From Leptospira selangorensis (GTDB lineage: Bacteria; Spirochaetota; Leptospiria; Leptospirales; Leptospiraceae): a stretch of 64,000 nt of DNA. The position numbers and the translations under genes were made by a program. Within the stretch, counting starts at the first letter, position 1, and each line of letters starts with the position of its first letter. The DNA lies in contig NZ_RQES01000018.1 in NCBI RefSeq assembly GCF_004769405.1, positions 530,083 through 594,082 of the forward strand. Reading direction: 5' to 3'. Below, piece by piece: positions 27,326 through 36,280 of this stretch. Under the pieces are notes generated by a model that saw only the letters and a program-made list of their open reading frames with translations, did no database searches and was not told the origin of the DNA.

Positions 27326-28636
27326 ATGGATTTCGCCAAAAAATCGTTTTTCGGCCTAGTTTTTTTGATCTTAATCTTCCTCGGAACCGAAGCCGGTTTG
27401 GTTCTATTACGCAGTCCTTCTCTCCAATACTATAGAGATCTCAAACTCATCCACAGTTTTCATCCGGATTATTACGTGGCTCTTGCGCCGGGCGAGTCCA
27501 AATATGTCAGCCATTTTGCCGGAAAATGGGAAGGCCAATTTACTATCAACTCTCTGGGCCTTCGTGGAAAAGAAGAACCCATTCCTGGAAAACCGAAACT
27601 TCTATGCTTAGGGGATAGTTTGGTGATGGGATTCGGAGTAGGGGACTCCGACACATTCTGCCAACTTTTGGATGGAATCCAATTAAAGGGAGAAGCAAGA
27701 CAGGCTCTGAACCTCGGAGTAGACGCCTATGGATCCAGAGGTTCTTATTACAGACTCAAAGATATTTCTTCTAAATTGGACAATGTAAAAGAAGTATTAT
27801 TCTTCATTTCTCCAAATGATTTCGATATGCCGGAAGTTCTTGCAAAAAAAGGAATTTTGCCTGACGACCAAACGGACGCGATCCGAGAAAAAGATCCGAA
27901 CTACGCTAGGAATTTTAAATTACAATTTATTTTAACAAGAATTTCTTATACACTCCAAGCTCTCAAGCTGGCTTATGAGCAGATCCAAGTTACATTTGCA
28001 GTCACTAAACTTTCCGTTTGTAAAGAGTTGGATTCGGCCGGATTTTATAGATGTCGCTTACTAGACGGAGACGAAATTTCAACCCAGCCAAAATTAGCAT
28101 CCGGAAATCTAGTTTCTTATTTTGAGTCTTCTTTTTTCAGACCTATTAAAAAGCCTAACTGCGATTCGGATATTACACCAACTTCAGCTGTATTTGGAGC
28201 CATGTGCCCTGAACCGGTTCCTTCTCATGTGACCTGTATGGATTCTGCTCCTTCTTTAGAAACTCTTCCGGTTTTACCTGAACTCACTCAGGAATATTAT
28301 CAAAAGATGATAGATCTTGCGAAGGAAAGAGGATTTAAACTGGTCCCGGTAATTCTTCCTATCCAAATAGAAGAGATCTATTGTTATAATAATGGAAAAT
28401 ACCATCCGTTAGAAAATTATGCAACCCGTGCTTCCGCATTTTTTGAAAAACGTGGAGTAAAAGTTTTACGTTTTAAAAAGGAAACCGGATCGATGTGCGG
28501 TTTTGATCAGAACGGTAAAAAATTCGGGATTTTAGACCATTATATCCCTGAAGATGGGCATTTTACAAAAAGAGGAAATATTTGGGCGGCGGAATCTCTT
28601 AAGGCCAAATTGAAGGAGACTGACCTTGCTCTTTAA
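27326..28636 (+). CDS. Membrane-anchored SGNH-type hydrolase/acyltransferase, partner of MBOAT protein
   Basis: 436 residues: an N-terminal membrane anchor (residues 8-28) and a periplasmic SGNH fold. Block I is CLGDSLVMGFGVG, block II ALNLGVDAYGS, block III ISPNDFD, and block V DGHFTKRGN with the Asp-His pair. A cysteine-containing insert (about residues 230-310) lies between. The gene overlaps the following MBOAT gene by 11 bp. In alginate and cell-wall acetylation systems, an MBOAT protein delivers acetyl groups to an SGNH partner that modifies the polymer in the periplasm. The modified glycan is unknown. Confidence 0.75.
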   Translation: MDFAKKSFFGLVFLILIFLGTEAGLVLLRSPSLQYYRDLKLIHSFHPDYYVALAPGESKYVSHFAGKWEGQFTINSLGLRGKEEPIPGKPKLLCLGDSLVMGFGVGDSDTFCQLLDGIQLKGEARQALNLGVDAYGSRGSYYRLKDISSKLDNVKEVLFFISPNDFDMPEVLAKKGILPDDQTDAIREKDPNYARNFKLQFILTRISYTLQALKLAYEQIQVTFAVTKLSVCKELDSAGFYRCRLLDGDEISTQPKLASGNLVSYFESSFFRPIKKPNCDSDITPTSAVFGAMCPEPVPSHVTCMDSAPSLETLPVLPELTQEYYQKMIDLAKERGFKLVPVILPIQIEEIYCYNNGKYHPLENYATRASAFFEKRGVKVLRFKKETGSMCGFDQNGKKFGILDHYIPEDGHFTKRGNIWAAESLKAKLKETDLAL

Positions 28637-30056
28637 TTCCCTTCATTATTTATTTTTCGCACCCATAGTCATCTTAGTTTATTTTCTGGTACCTTCTAGG
28701 TTCCAAAAACTTTGGCTATTAGTTACTAGCTTATATTTTTATGCGGTTTTCAGAGTTCCATTCATCTTATTACTGATCTATTCCATAGCGATCACATATT
28801 TTTGTACACTTTGGATGGATAAGTCAGAATCCAGATTTGGAAAATTATTTTTCCTGAATATAGCTATCTGGGGAAACCTGTCTTTACTTTATTTCTTCAA
28901 GTATCTGGACTTCTCTTTTACGGTCTGGAATACGATCCTCGGGCTCGTTCCTTGCGAACCATATTATGCGTATCCTTCCGGGATACTACTTCCAATGGGG
29001 ATTTCATTTTTCACCCTTCAGGCGATTGCTTACGCGGTGGATGTATATCATAAAAAGGTAAAAAGAGCGGAGAGTTTATTTCAGTTCGGATTATTTTTAA
29101 GTTTTTTCCCACAATTGGTAGCAGGACCGATCATCCGTGCTCAGGATATGCTCCACCAATTTCTGGACACGTACACATTCAAAAAAGAAAATTTGTTACC
29201 AGGGATCAGACAACTTGCCTGGGGACTTTTCAAAAAAACATTCGTAGCGGATCCAATCGCAGCAGTAATCGATCCGGTATTTGCGGATCCACTTCATTAT
29301 GGTTGGTTCTCTTTAGCGGTCACAGGTTCCTTATACATCATCCAAATGTATTGCGACTTCTCCGGATATTCGGACGTAGCCATCGGAACCGGAAGGATCA
29401 TGGGCTTCCATATCCCGATCAACTTTAGACAACCGTTCCTTTCCCAAACAGTTTCGGAATTCTGGAGACGTTGGCATATTTCATTCAGCTCTTGGTTGAA
29501 AGAATACGTGTACATCTTCTTAGGTGGAAATAAAAAAGGGATCTCCAGAACTTATATCAATCTATTTCTCACAACATTCGTGAGTGGGATCTGGCATGGA
29601 GCGGATTGGAATTTCGTTGTCTGGGGATTTGTTCATGCAAGTTTAATGGTGATCGAAAGATTCGCATTCTCTTTCGAACGTATTAAAAATTATTGGGATA
29701 AGATCCCAAGCACCATCAAAGTAGCGTATCCATTCACTATCTTCGGGATTTCCATGTATTTCTTCCGAGCAAGACCAGTCGAAGGGATTGGAAATAGTGT
29801 CCAGGTAGGTTGGGCGATGGTAAGTAGAATGTTTTCCGGGGTCGAAGGTGACTTCTTGCCAGTACCGTTATCCGTTCTTTTTACGGTGTTTATCCTTATG
29901 CTCGGGGATTATCTGATGGAAAAAGAAACTCCTTGGGCCAAAAAACTTTTCGAGAATCGAATCTGGGTCTATGGGATTTCAGGTATTCTGATCTCTATCT
30001 GTTTTATCTTATATAGTGTGACAGTAAGCGCACCTTTCTTATATTTTCAGTTCTAA
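28626..30056 (+). CDS. MBOAT-family O-acyltransferase (AlgI-like)
   Basis: 476 residues with about eleven membrane segments. The opening MLFNSLHYLFF is the standard AlgI-type start and uses TTG 28626, with AAGGAG 8 bases upstream. The diagnostic GISFFTLQAIAYAVDVY, FFPQLVAGPIIR, SEFWRRWHISFSSWL and the catalytic-histidine GIWHGADWNF are all present. It should move an acyl group, probably acetyl, across the inner membrane to the SGNH protein encoded just upstream (11-bp overlap). Target could be LPS, another glycan or a lipid. Confidence 0.9.
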   Translation: MLFNSLHYLFFAPIVILVYFLVPSRFQKLWLLVTSLYFYAVFRVPFILLLIYSIAITYFCTLWMDKSESRFGKLFFLNIAIWGNLSLLYFFKYLDFSFTVWNTILGLVPCEPYYAYPSGILLPMGISFFTLQAIAYAVDVYHKKVKRAESLFQFGLFLSFFPQLVAGPIIRAQDMLHQFLDTYTFKKENLLPGIRQLAWGLFKKTFVADPIAAVIDPVFADPLHYGWFSLAVTGSLYIIQMYCDFSGYSDVAIGTGRIMGFHIPINFRQPFLSQTVSEFWRRWHISFSSWLKEYVYIFLGGNKKGISRTYINLFLTTFVSGIWHGADWNFVVWGFVHASLMVIERFAFSFERIKNYWDKIPSTIKVAYPFTIFGISMYFFRARPVEGIGNSVQVGWAMVSRMFSGVEGDFLPVPLSVLFTVFILMLGDYLMEKETPWAKKLFENRIWVYGISGILISICFILYSVTVSAPFLYFQF

Positions 30057-30064
30057 AATTTGCT

Positions 30065-30137
30065 CACGCGGAGACGCAAAGCCACAGAGGGGGAAGTCTT
30101 AAAATTTAATTTCTCTGCGACTCAGCGCCTCTGCGTG
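30065..30137. repeat. Imperfect inverted-repeat element (25-bp arms)
   Basis: Arm 1 (30065-30089, starts CACGCGGAGACGCAAAG) and arm 2 (30113-30137, ends GCGCCTCTGCGTG) are inverted copies with about six or seven mismatches, separated by 23 AT-rich bases. It fills the space between two convergent genes. The GC-rich CACGCxGAGxCGC arms stand out from the AT-rich surroundings and resemble the CGCAGAGG/CGCGGAGA-type elements seen in many bacterial intergenic regions. It can fold into a long hairpin. Confidence 0.6.
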
Positions 30138-30157
30138 GAAATTGCCCTGAAATTATT

Positions 30158-31213
30158 TTAATGAATATCTTTTACTATTTCTTCCGCTATAAAATGATAT
30201 AACGCTGGGTTCGGATGCCCGTCTTTCGGAAGAAAGATCTCCCGATTTGATTTTTGCCAGAAATCGAAAATCGGCTTTTGCAAATCGAGCACGGAAATTC
30301 CGGAATCAATTGCGATTTGTCGGACTTCTTTCACTAATGCGGAATCTACTACAGGCTCATAGCTTCCGGAAGGTTCAGGAAGAAATACCAGAATAAGTGG
30401 TATCTTATTCTCTTTTACAAATTTAAACAAAGAAAGAGCTGCTTGTCTATGAGGATGGTCTGGGCCCAAAACGGAACCGCTAGAAGGAATTATTAAATTA
30501 TCTGCGGCTTCAGGCTTGTACTTTTCATAAACAATTTTGAATGCGTTGAATACAGCGCTATATTTAGAAAGAATATAGGAAACTCGAACGAATATCCTTT
30601 TTTTAACGGAATTTTGTAATTCTAGTTCTCTAAAAGAATCAGTAAAATCGGAGATATGATAAATCCAATAGGCAGCTTGAGGCGGGAAAGAATCCTTCAG
30701 AACTTCGGTTAGTCTTTCTTGGATCCCGAAACTCCCGAGTGCATCCACTCCCAGATTTCGAACAATGCCAGTTCTTTTATTTTGGACTAATTCATTTTGT
30801 AGGGCCCAAGGGAGGCTTTCTTGGTCGCTAACCAAGTATCCTAAGGCAACAGAATCTCCTAAAATCCAAATTTCCGGTGTATCCTTGTTGTAGGAGTTCC
30901 TACCCGCGCTTTCGGGGACATCTATACCAACTGGAGAAGTAATCCTTTCCCCTCTAAAATCAGTGGAAACATGATATCTAATATTTTTTTCAGGATGATA
31001 CAAATCCAAACTTTGGTTGGAACAAAGCCTCATCCATGGGATAGATAAAAAACTTCCGGAAGTTTCTAAACAATGAAGTTTTTTATCCACTAATCTGAAT
31101 TGAACGGAAGGAAAATAAGGAAGTCTAAGTAAAACTTCTAAAAGTAAAAAAAGAAAAATAGAATATAATAAAAACTGAAAACGAATTTTCCTAGAATAGG
31201 TAATATCTCTCAT
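30158..31213 (-). CDS. Membrane-anchored SGNH/GDSL-type hydrolase
   Basis: 351 residues with an N-terminal membrane anchor (about 12-30) and a periplasmic SGNH domain: EIWILGDSVALGYLV (catalytic Ser), VRNLGVDALGSFG, HISDFTD and KDGHPNPALYHF (Asp-His). It is a paralogue of the SGNH protein at 27326 and points toward it. The start overlaps the upstream TPR lipoprotein stop by four bases, so they are coupled. The coding region around 30889-30904 contains a copy of the dispersed 16-bp palindrome, read as GRNSYN, which looks like an insertion before the first SGNH block. Confidence 0.72.
   Translation of the reverse strand: MRDITYSRKIRFQFLLYSIFLFLLLEVLLRLPYFPSVQFRLVDKKLHCLETSGSFLSIPWMRLCSNQSLDLYHPEKNIRYHVSTDFRGERITSPVGIDVPESAGRNSYNKDTPEIWILGDSVALGYLVSDQESLPWALQNELVQNKRTGIVRNLGVDALGSFGIQERLTEVLKDSFPPQAAYWIYHISDFTDSFRELELQNSVKKRIFVRVSYILSKYSAVFNAFKIVYEKYKPEAADNLIIPSSGSVLGPDHPHRQAALSLFKFVKENKIPLILVFLPEPSGSYEPVVDSALVKEVRQIAIDSGISVLDLQKPIFDFWQKSNREIFLPKDGHPNPALYHFIAEEIVKDIH
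30889..30904. repeat. Dispersed 16-bp palindrome, copy 4, inside a coding sequence
   Basis: TGTAGGAGTTCCTACC lies in frame within the leftward SGNH gene, 14 bases of it a perfect palindrome. Confidence 0.55.
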
Positions 31214-31758
31214 TTACCTGAAGTTTCCTCGTAGAGTTTTTTACCGCAGAATTCGAATAATCTTTTGGATGCGGGATTGGATTCAGGGATCCGGTTCTCT
31301 ACAAAACGTTTTCTTTCCGAAACATTCTTCTTAGAATCTAAGATACAGGAACTTAAAAACCTGGCTAAACTCTCTCTGTCCTTATCCCAACTTTCCGAAA
31401 ATCCCCTCAAAACGGTTTCAGTCTCGTCTCTGGATCCCGCCAATAAGTAAATTTCCAAAAGATAAAGAAGTATCTCCGGATTTTTAGGATCTTTTTTGAG
31501 AGCTTTTTCTAGATAGAGGGCGGCGGATCCGGGTGCTTCTCCACTTTCCGCTAAAAGAATTCCTAAATTTTTATTCGCAGTAAAATTTTCAGGATTTTCT
31601 CGAAGTGCTAAATCGTAATAATATAAAGCCTCTGCAGTGTTGCCTTGCGCTTCTTTTTCTCTCGCCTTACTTGCTAACTCACCCGAGGAATCGCAATTCA
31701 AAGCAATTTGGGACATAAGCAAAATTATGGCGTATCGGAACTTCTGTCTCATTTCCAT
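31210..31758 (-). CDS. TPR lipoprotein
   Basis: 182 residues. A signal peptide ends in QIALNC (lipobox), followed by at least two TPR units: AEALYYYDLALRENPENFTANKNLG and AALYLEKALKKDPKNPEILLYL. It is probably a periplasmic lipoprotein acting as a protein-protein adaptor. ATGA overlap with the SGNH gene downstream implies they work together, for instance holding the hydrolase in an envelope complex. No clear ribosome-binding site is seen; ATG at 31752 is a possible alternative. Confidence 0.72.
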   Translation of the reverse strand: MEMRQKFRYAIILLMSQIALNCDSSGELASKAREKEAQGNTAEALYYYDLALRENPENFTANKNLGILLAESGEAPGSAALYLEKALKKDPKNPEILLYLLEIYLLAGSRDETETVLRGFSESWDKDRESLARFLSSCILDSKKNVSERKRFVENRIPESNPASKRLFEFCGKKLYEETSGK

Positions 31759-31883
31759 AGTTTTTTTTCCCTTAGGGGATAAGAAAAAGGGCAGTTTTTT
31801 GTTATGTCAGCCCGTCGAATTTGTACAATTTACGGGCCTCCTCGTGTCGCAATCTTAAAAAAGTTTCAATCTCGAGGGAGAAT

Positions 31884-32828
31884 TTGTCCGAAGGATTTAG
31901 TACTGTAATAATCGGAAGCGGGACTAAGAAAGTGACATCTTCTCATAAGAATCTACTGCAAAATTTTCAAGAATACCTCTCGGTTGAGAAGGGTCTGAGC
32001 GACAATTCCATTTACTCGTACGGATACGATCTGAACAAGTTTAAGAACTTCCTCGAAAAAGAACATATAGACTTCTTGGAAGTCCAAGCGAACGACATAG
32101 TTCGTTTCTTGAACGAGGAAAGGAATCGTAAGATCTCCGCAAAGACGATCGCTCGTGAAGTGGTTGCCATTCGCCAATTTTATAAATTTCTAAAAGACGA
32201 AAAGAAGCTGGATTCAAATCCAACGGAGAAGATCGAAACTCCGGAAGTGATGAGATCCATCCCCGATTATCTGACCCAAGAAGAGATCGAGGAATTGTTC
32301 AATGTGATTAAAGAGGATAATCTTTACGAACTCAGAGACAAATGTATTTTCGAACTTCTATATTCTTCCGGACTTAGGATCTCTGAAGCATGTAACCTAA
32401 GACTAACGGATATGGATATGTCCGGAATGACTCTCACTGTAGAAGGTAAGGGCGGACGCCAAAGACTAGTTCCATTCGGTGAGAAATCTTTGGACATTCT
32501 GAATCGTTACTTAAAACAAAGCAGACCTTATATTCTGAAAAACAGAAATTGTGATTATCTTTTCGTTTCTAAAAAAGGATCTTTCATCAACAGAAAATCC
32601 GTTTGGAGACTTCTGAACCATTATATCAAAAGAACAAATATCAAGAAAAAGGTGACTCCACATACTCTGAGACACTCTTTCGCGACCCACTTGTTGGAAA
32701 ACCATGCGGATCTAAAATCGGTTCAGGAACTTTTGGGGCATATCGATATTTCGACTACCCAAATCTACACTCATATGGCGAATAAAACTCTGAAGGAAGT
32801 TCATAAGAAATTCCATCCTAGAGGATAA
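31884..32828 (+). CDS. xerD: Site-specific tyrosine recombinase XerD
   Basis: It resolves chromosome dimers at dif with XerC and FtsK. The N-terminal SAM-like domain (FQEYLSVEKGLSDNSI) and C-terminal catalytic domain carry the full set: Arg in SSGLRISEACNL, Lys in VEGKGGRQRLVPFG, HTLRHSFATHLL, LGHIDIS and the nucleophile Tyr in TTQIYTHM. About 314 residues from TTG 31884, which has GAGGGAG just upstream; GTG 31932 would give about 298 residues, the classic XerD length, so the start remains open. XerC cannot be excluded, but the sequence style fits XerD. No integrase context or attachment sites are seen. Confidence 0.88.
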   Translation: MSEGFSTVIIGSGTKKVTSSHKNLLQNFQEYLSVEKGLSDNSIYSYGYDLNKFKNFLEKEHIDFLEVQANDIVRFLNEERNRKISAKTIAREVVAIRQFYKFLKDEKKLDSNPTEKIETPEVMRSIPDYLTQEEIEELFNVIKEDNLYELRDKCIFELLYSSGLRISEACNLRLTDMDMSGMTLTVEGKGGRQRLVPFGEKSLDILNRYLKQSRPYILKNRNCDYLFVSKKGSFINRKSVWRLLNHYIKRTNIKKKVTPHTLRHSFATHLLENHADLKSVQELLGHIDISTTQIYTHMANKTLKEVHKKFHPRG

Positions 32829-32845
32829 TTTCACCGGACCTAATT

Positions 32846-33271
32846 TTGGCCGAGATCAAAAAAACCGACTATTCGAATCAATTTCGGATACAAGTTCCTT
32901 CCCATCCGCGTTACGTGACTGTAGCGCGGAACTTCGTTTATAACCTAGCAAGAGAATCTGGATTTTCACTCTATGATGCTGCCGATCTGAAATTGGCAGT
33001 GGGGGAATGTCTTTTGAACGTGATCAAACACGCATATCTTGGAAAAACGAATTATCCGATCTTTTTAGAAGTTACGGTTCTGGAAAACCGTATGGAAGTT
33101 CGTATTAGGGATTTCGGGGTCCAAAAAAATATTTCCGAGATCAGAGGATACGATCCGGGAGATTATAGGGAAGAAGGGATCGGATTGTACCTGGTACGAA
33201 AACTAACGGATCATTTTTATATAGACCAATCCGGAAAAGGGAATCGCCTGATTCTCACAAAAATGAAATAA
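32846..33271 (+). CDS. Anti-sigma-factor serine kinase (RsbW/SpoIIAB-like HATPase)
   Basis: The 141-residue GHKL ATPase has N-box VGECLLNVIKHAYLG, G1-box IRDFGVQ and G2-box REEGIGLYLVRKL. Proteins of this type bind a sigma factor and phosphorylate a STAS antagonist; the window also encodes a STAS protein at 44979-45281, a possible partner. TTG 32846 is 17 bp after xerD, so co-transcription is likely. Spirochaetes use many such pairs, so the actual partner may lie elsewhere. Confidence 0.82.
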   Translation: MAEIKKTDYSNQFRIQVPSHPRYVTVARNFVYNLARESGFSLYDAADLKLAVGECLLNVIKHAYLGKTNYPIFLEVTVLENRMEVRIRDFGVQKNISEIRGYDPGDYREEGIGLYLVRKLTDHFYIDQSGKGNRLILTKMK

Positions 33272-33349
33272 TTCAAAAGAACGGCTTGCAGAATAATAGA
33301 ATTGTCCGTCTATTCTGTATAATCCAAGCATATGCTTTCGATAACCCAA

Positions 33350-33736
33350 ATGAAATTTATCTCCATACTAGTATTTTCGATCTTTATTCTTTCTTGTAGA
33401 AAGGGACCATCCTTGTCCAAAGAAGAAGTAAAGGATCTCAGCCAAAACTATATTAAAGAGTTATGTAAAAAGAATTTAGAATGTTCTGCTCAGTATCTGG
33501 AATCACTTCCTTCCGGAGAACAGAGAGCCGCTAAGTCTGGATTTTCTTCCCTAGACCAATGTATGGCCGAACAAAGTAACCAGTCCATTCTTCCTGACGA
33601 TTATGAAAAGGTCACGGACCAGCAGATCGGAAAAGTGAAACGTTGTATGGACGACCTTCTTAAAACTCCTTGTTCCGAAATGGAGCAGTCGGGTGGGATC
33701 CCGTCTTGCAGGGAATTATTTCCGGACAGTAACTGA
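33350..33736 (+). CDS. Small Leptospira-type cysteine-containing lipoprotein
   Basis: From ATG 33350 the product is about 128 residues. The signal MKFISILVFSIFILSC ends in a spirochaetal lipobox. The mature part is helical and hydrophilic with six cysteines (ELCKKNLEC, DQCMAE, KRCMDD, TPCSEM, PSCREL), enough for three disulfides. The pattern resembles a Leptospira-restricted family of short lipoproteins with a conserved LC...LEC start. Function unknown. An ATG at 33332 is possible but would lengthen the signal. Convergent with the FapA-domain gene, 7 bp apart. Confidence 0.68.
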   Translation: MKFISILVFSIFILSCRKGPSLSKEEVKDLSQNYIKELCKKNLECSAQYLESLPSGEQRAAKSGFSSLDQCMAEQSNQSILPDDYEKVTDQQIGKVKRCMDDLLKTPCSEMEQSGGIPSCRELFPDSN

Positions 33737-33743
33737 GAGCTTT

Positions 33744-35462
33744 TTAATCCGCAGAAGATTCAGATTCTGAAGATTCTTCCTGTAAAAGGCCGAGTCGTTT
33801 CGGTTTTACCTTAGAATGAGCGATCTGTCCATCTCCCCCTAAATATAAGAAAGAAGGACCTGGGATTTCCTTTAGTTTTACGCTGAACTTTTTATTCCTG
33901 CCCAGGTTTGCTTCTACTCCCGGGAAAATTTCTCTTTCTACTTCTATAAATGAATTTTTATCGGGATCGAAGGATAGTATTGCTGATTGTTCCTGTGCAA
34001 ACAGGTTTTCCAGGATAGAGCTGTATTTTTGACGGATCGCTTGAAGTTTAGGAAGACTATCTTTTTCTTCAGGGCTCAAACTTCTTCTTTGAGAATCGTC
34101 GCTTAGTTTTTGGATACTAGTATCTACTTTTTTTAATATATCTTGGTTTTTACGGATCTCCGATTTTAGATCTTCTAACTCGGAAAGAAGTTCTGGAGGC
34201 ATTCCGCAACTGAGTACGGTTCGTGTCTCCACAATGGCTCCTAATTTAGTGCAGGTAATCATTTTTCCTGCAACACATTGACCCCCGATGATTTCTCCTC
34301 TTCCGCCCCTGACAACTACGGATTCTCCTGCTATCAGTTCAGAGTGCATCGCCGCTTCTTCGATGAAGATGGAATTTTTAGCGATCATCTTTCCTTGTTC
34401 TATAAATTTCGCGTAGATATCGGCTCCTGATTCTATCATTCCTCCGTTTCTTCCCATAAATCCTCCGGAAAGAACGATATCTCCTTTTGCTTTTAGGAAA
34501 ACTTTACCCACTGATTTTTTAACTATGATGGATCCGTCGGTTTCCAGGGTGAAACCGTCTGCGATGGATTCTTCTACGATGATTGTACCTGGAAAGTTAA
34601 TGTTTCCTGTGGAGAAGTCGACATTCTCCAGTAAACAAACCTCATCCACACGAATGACGCCGAAACGATCGATGAGAGGTCGGCCGTCTATCAGAGATTG
34701 TACTAAATTTCCATCTTCGGAAATTTTAACATTAGGACCTAGTTTCCATTCCGCTAGCTTACCTTCTTCGAATGGAAGTACTTCTCCTTTTACGTTTTTG
34801 CCGGGTTTGCCCGGAGAAGGGGAAACTTTTTCAGCAAGTTTTTGGTTCTTCTTCACACTTTGGATGATCTGTATATTTTTGAAGTCCACTCTTCCGAATT
34901 CATCTTCTTCCAAAGTTGGTGCGCCTGGGTGTTGGAATAAAATACGTATATCCCCATCTTTTCCAGGAATGGGAGATTCACCTTGGGCGACTAGAGTTCT
35001 TTTTCCGTAATCGTCCGCTTGAGAAAGTTTGAGTATTGATTCTTCTATAATTCCGAAAACGATCCCGCTCACTTGTAATTGAGCAAGTATCTCGTCTCTA
35101 GTTAATAATTTTCCGCCGAATTTTGGTGGATGGAGAATACCATGGACTGTCATTTTATCTTCTGAAATTTTCAAGTCCAAGCTGGAGGCTTCCGGTTTGC
35201 CTGGCCATTTTCCGATCAGATGTGGTTCCGAGTCTTTGGACTTTAAGATACGTTTTACTTCTTCTTCTGCGATCCCTGAAATTTTAAATACATCCAATCG
35301 TTTTAGAATTTCACGATATTCTACTTCCTTTCCTTTTTTTCCTGCGGGGAAGATGGTGAGATACGCGAGTCCGTCCAGATTTTCTACCTTGAAAAATCCG
35401 TTTTCGTTCTCTTCTAGATCTTTTAATAGGGATTCTGTAAAATTGCGGATCGAGTCGCTCAT
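33744..35462 (-). CDS. FapA-type (DUF342) protein
   Basis: About 572 residues. The central part has FapA/DUF342 features: SPSPGKPGKNVKGEVLP, then a long stack of right-handed beta-helix repeats rich in V/I-x-G and SGGFMGRNGG (VGKVFLKAKGDIVLSGG, GESVVVRGGRGEIIGG), then a coiled coil (about residues 445-505, LLSELEDLKSEIRKNQ) and a small C-terminal domain. Such proteins are cytoplasmic polymers or scaffolds, sometimes linked to flagella or membrane biogenesis. The ATG at 35462 is taken as the start; 35495 is equally open. A 26-bp inverted repeat (35501-35526) lies just upstream. Confidence 0.75.
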   Translation of the reverse strand: MSDSIRNFTESLLKDLEENENGFFKVENLDGLAYLTIFPAGKKGKEVEYREILKRLDVFKISGIAEEEVKRILKSKDSEPHLIGKWPGKPEASSLDLKISEDKMTVHGILHPPKFGGKLLTRDEILAQLQVSGIVFGIIEESILKLSQADDYGKRTLVAQGESPIPGKDGDIRILFQHPGAPTLEEDEFGRVDFKNIQIIQSVKKNQKLAEKVSPSPGKPGKNVKGEVLPFEEGKLAEWKLGPNVKISEDGNLVQSLIDGRPLIDRFGVIRVDEVCLLENVDFSTGNINFPGTIIVEESIADGFTLETDGSIIVKKSVGKVFLKAKGDIVLSGGFMGRNGGMIESGADIYAKFIEQGKMIAKNSIFIEEAAMHSELIAGESVVVRGGRGEIIGGQCVAGKMITCTKLGAIVETRTVLSCGMPPELLSELEDLKSEIRKNQDILKKVDTSIQKLSDDSQRRSLSPEEKDSLPKLQAIRQKYSSILENLFAQEQSAILSFDPDKNSFIEVEREIFPGVEANLGRNKKFSVKLKEIPGPSFLYLGGDGQIAHSKVKPKRLGLLQEESSESESSAD

Positions 35463-35500
35463 CCTGGGGGGCCGTTGTTGGAGAGTAAGTCCCATCCTAT

Positions 35501-35526
35501 TTTTTACAATCGAAAACCTGTAAAAA
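35501..35526. promoter_or_regulatory. Inverted repeat upstream of the FapA-domain gene
   Basis: TTTTTACA (35501-35508) and TGTAAAAA (35519-35526) are perfect arms around 10 bases, close to the possible starts of the leftward gene. Operator or leader hairpin. Confidence 0.35.
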
Positions 35527-35673
35527 GACTTAATGGCTGAGGACCGAAAAACTCCTAAATTTGTCTATTTTCAGACTGGGTCTAGTACGTCGAAGTTACT
35601 ACAACCCTTCCTTTTTTGAAAAATTATGTCCTTGAAAAATCGTCAAATCGGCCGATGATCCTAGGGTAATACT

Positions 35674-36279
35674 ATGGCATTCAACCCATTCTCCATTCTG
35701 ACCAATATCAGGGTATCGATAGACCAAGTTCTGGGAAATCTCCCTCCAAAAGTGGTAAAGACGATCGGAAGCGCAGCTCTCAGCTTGGCGGTCCTGGTAG
35801 CGGTCGTTCTAGGTTGGTTCAGTTTCCAAAAAGGTTTGGCATTAGCGGGAGAAGAGGACCAGGCCAAAGAATTAGATCGTAAGGCATTATTTTTAGAAGA
35901 TATAGAAAGAGAATACAACCGGAAAAGAAAGGACGTAAGATGGAGCGATCCTTCTTACTCTGATTCCGGAAGTTCTTCTTTGGATATAGAAAGATACGGT
36001 TTGGAAAAACCGAAGATGGACCCTTCTTCCCCTAAACCTGAGCTGGAAGAGTCGGACACGATCCGTAATTCTAAAATGAAGGATGGGGATTCCAGAGTTT
36101 TCTTTCCTACAGAAAATGAAAGGCCTGCTCGTGAGGATTTAGCTCCGAGCGATAAGAGCTCGGATTCCCCTCGTTTGGAACCGAACACAAAACAGCCTAG
36201 TAGAGAACTTCCTGCAGAAAAGGAAGAGTCTAGACTGAGTCGTCCACCTAGAAAAGAACAAAGACCTAGGGGAGAATGA
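35674..36279 (+). CDS. Single-pass membrane protein with long charged tail
   Basis: 201 residues: one transmembrane helix at about 30-50, preceded by an amphipathic segment, then a 150-residue Ser/Glu/Pro/Arg-rich tail that looks disordered (SSPKPELEESD, RPAREDLAPSDKSSDS). No family is recognised. Its TGA is followed after one base by the ATG of a secreted TPR-like protein, so the two form an operon; an anchor-and-adaptor pair is possible. Confidence 0.62.
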   Translation: MAFNPFSILTNIRVSIDQVLGNLPPKVVKTIGSAALSLAVLVAVVLGWFSFQKGLALAGEEDQAKELDRKALFLEDIEREYNRKRKDVRWSDPSYSDSGSSSLDIERYGLEKPKMDPSSPKPELEESDTIRNSKMKDGDSRVFFPTENERPAREDLAPSDKSSDSPRLEPNTKQPSRELPAEKEESRLSRPPRKEQRPRGE

Positions 36280-36280
36280 G

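Noticed and set aside
31821..32828. XerD as the integrase of a mobile element
   Set aside because: Housekeeping XerD motifs, normal neighbours, no attachment-site repeats or cargo genes.
34525..35010. 161-codon rightward ORF
   Set aside because: Antisense to the FapA-domain gene, whose protein motifs are clear.
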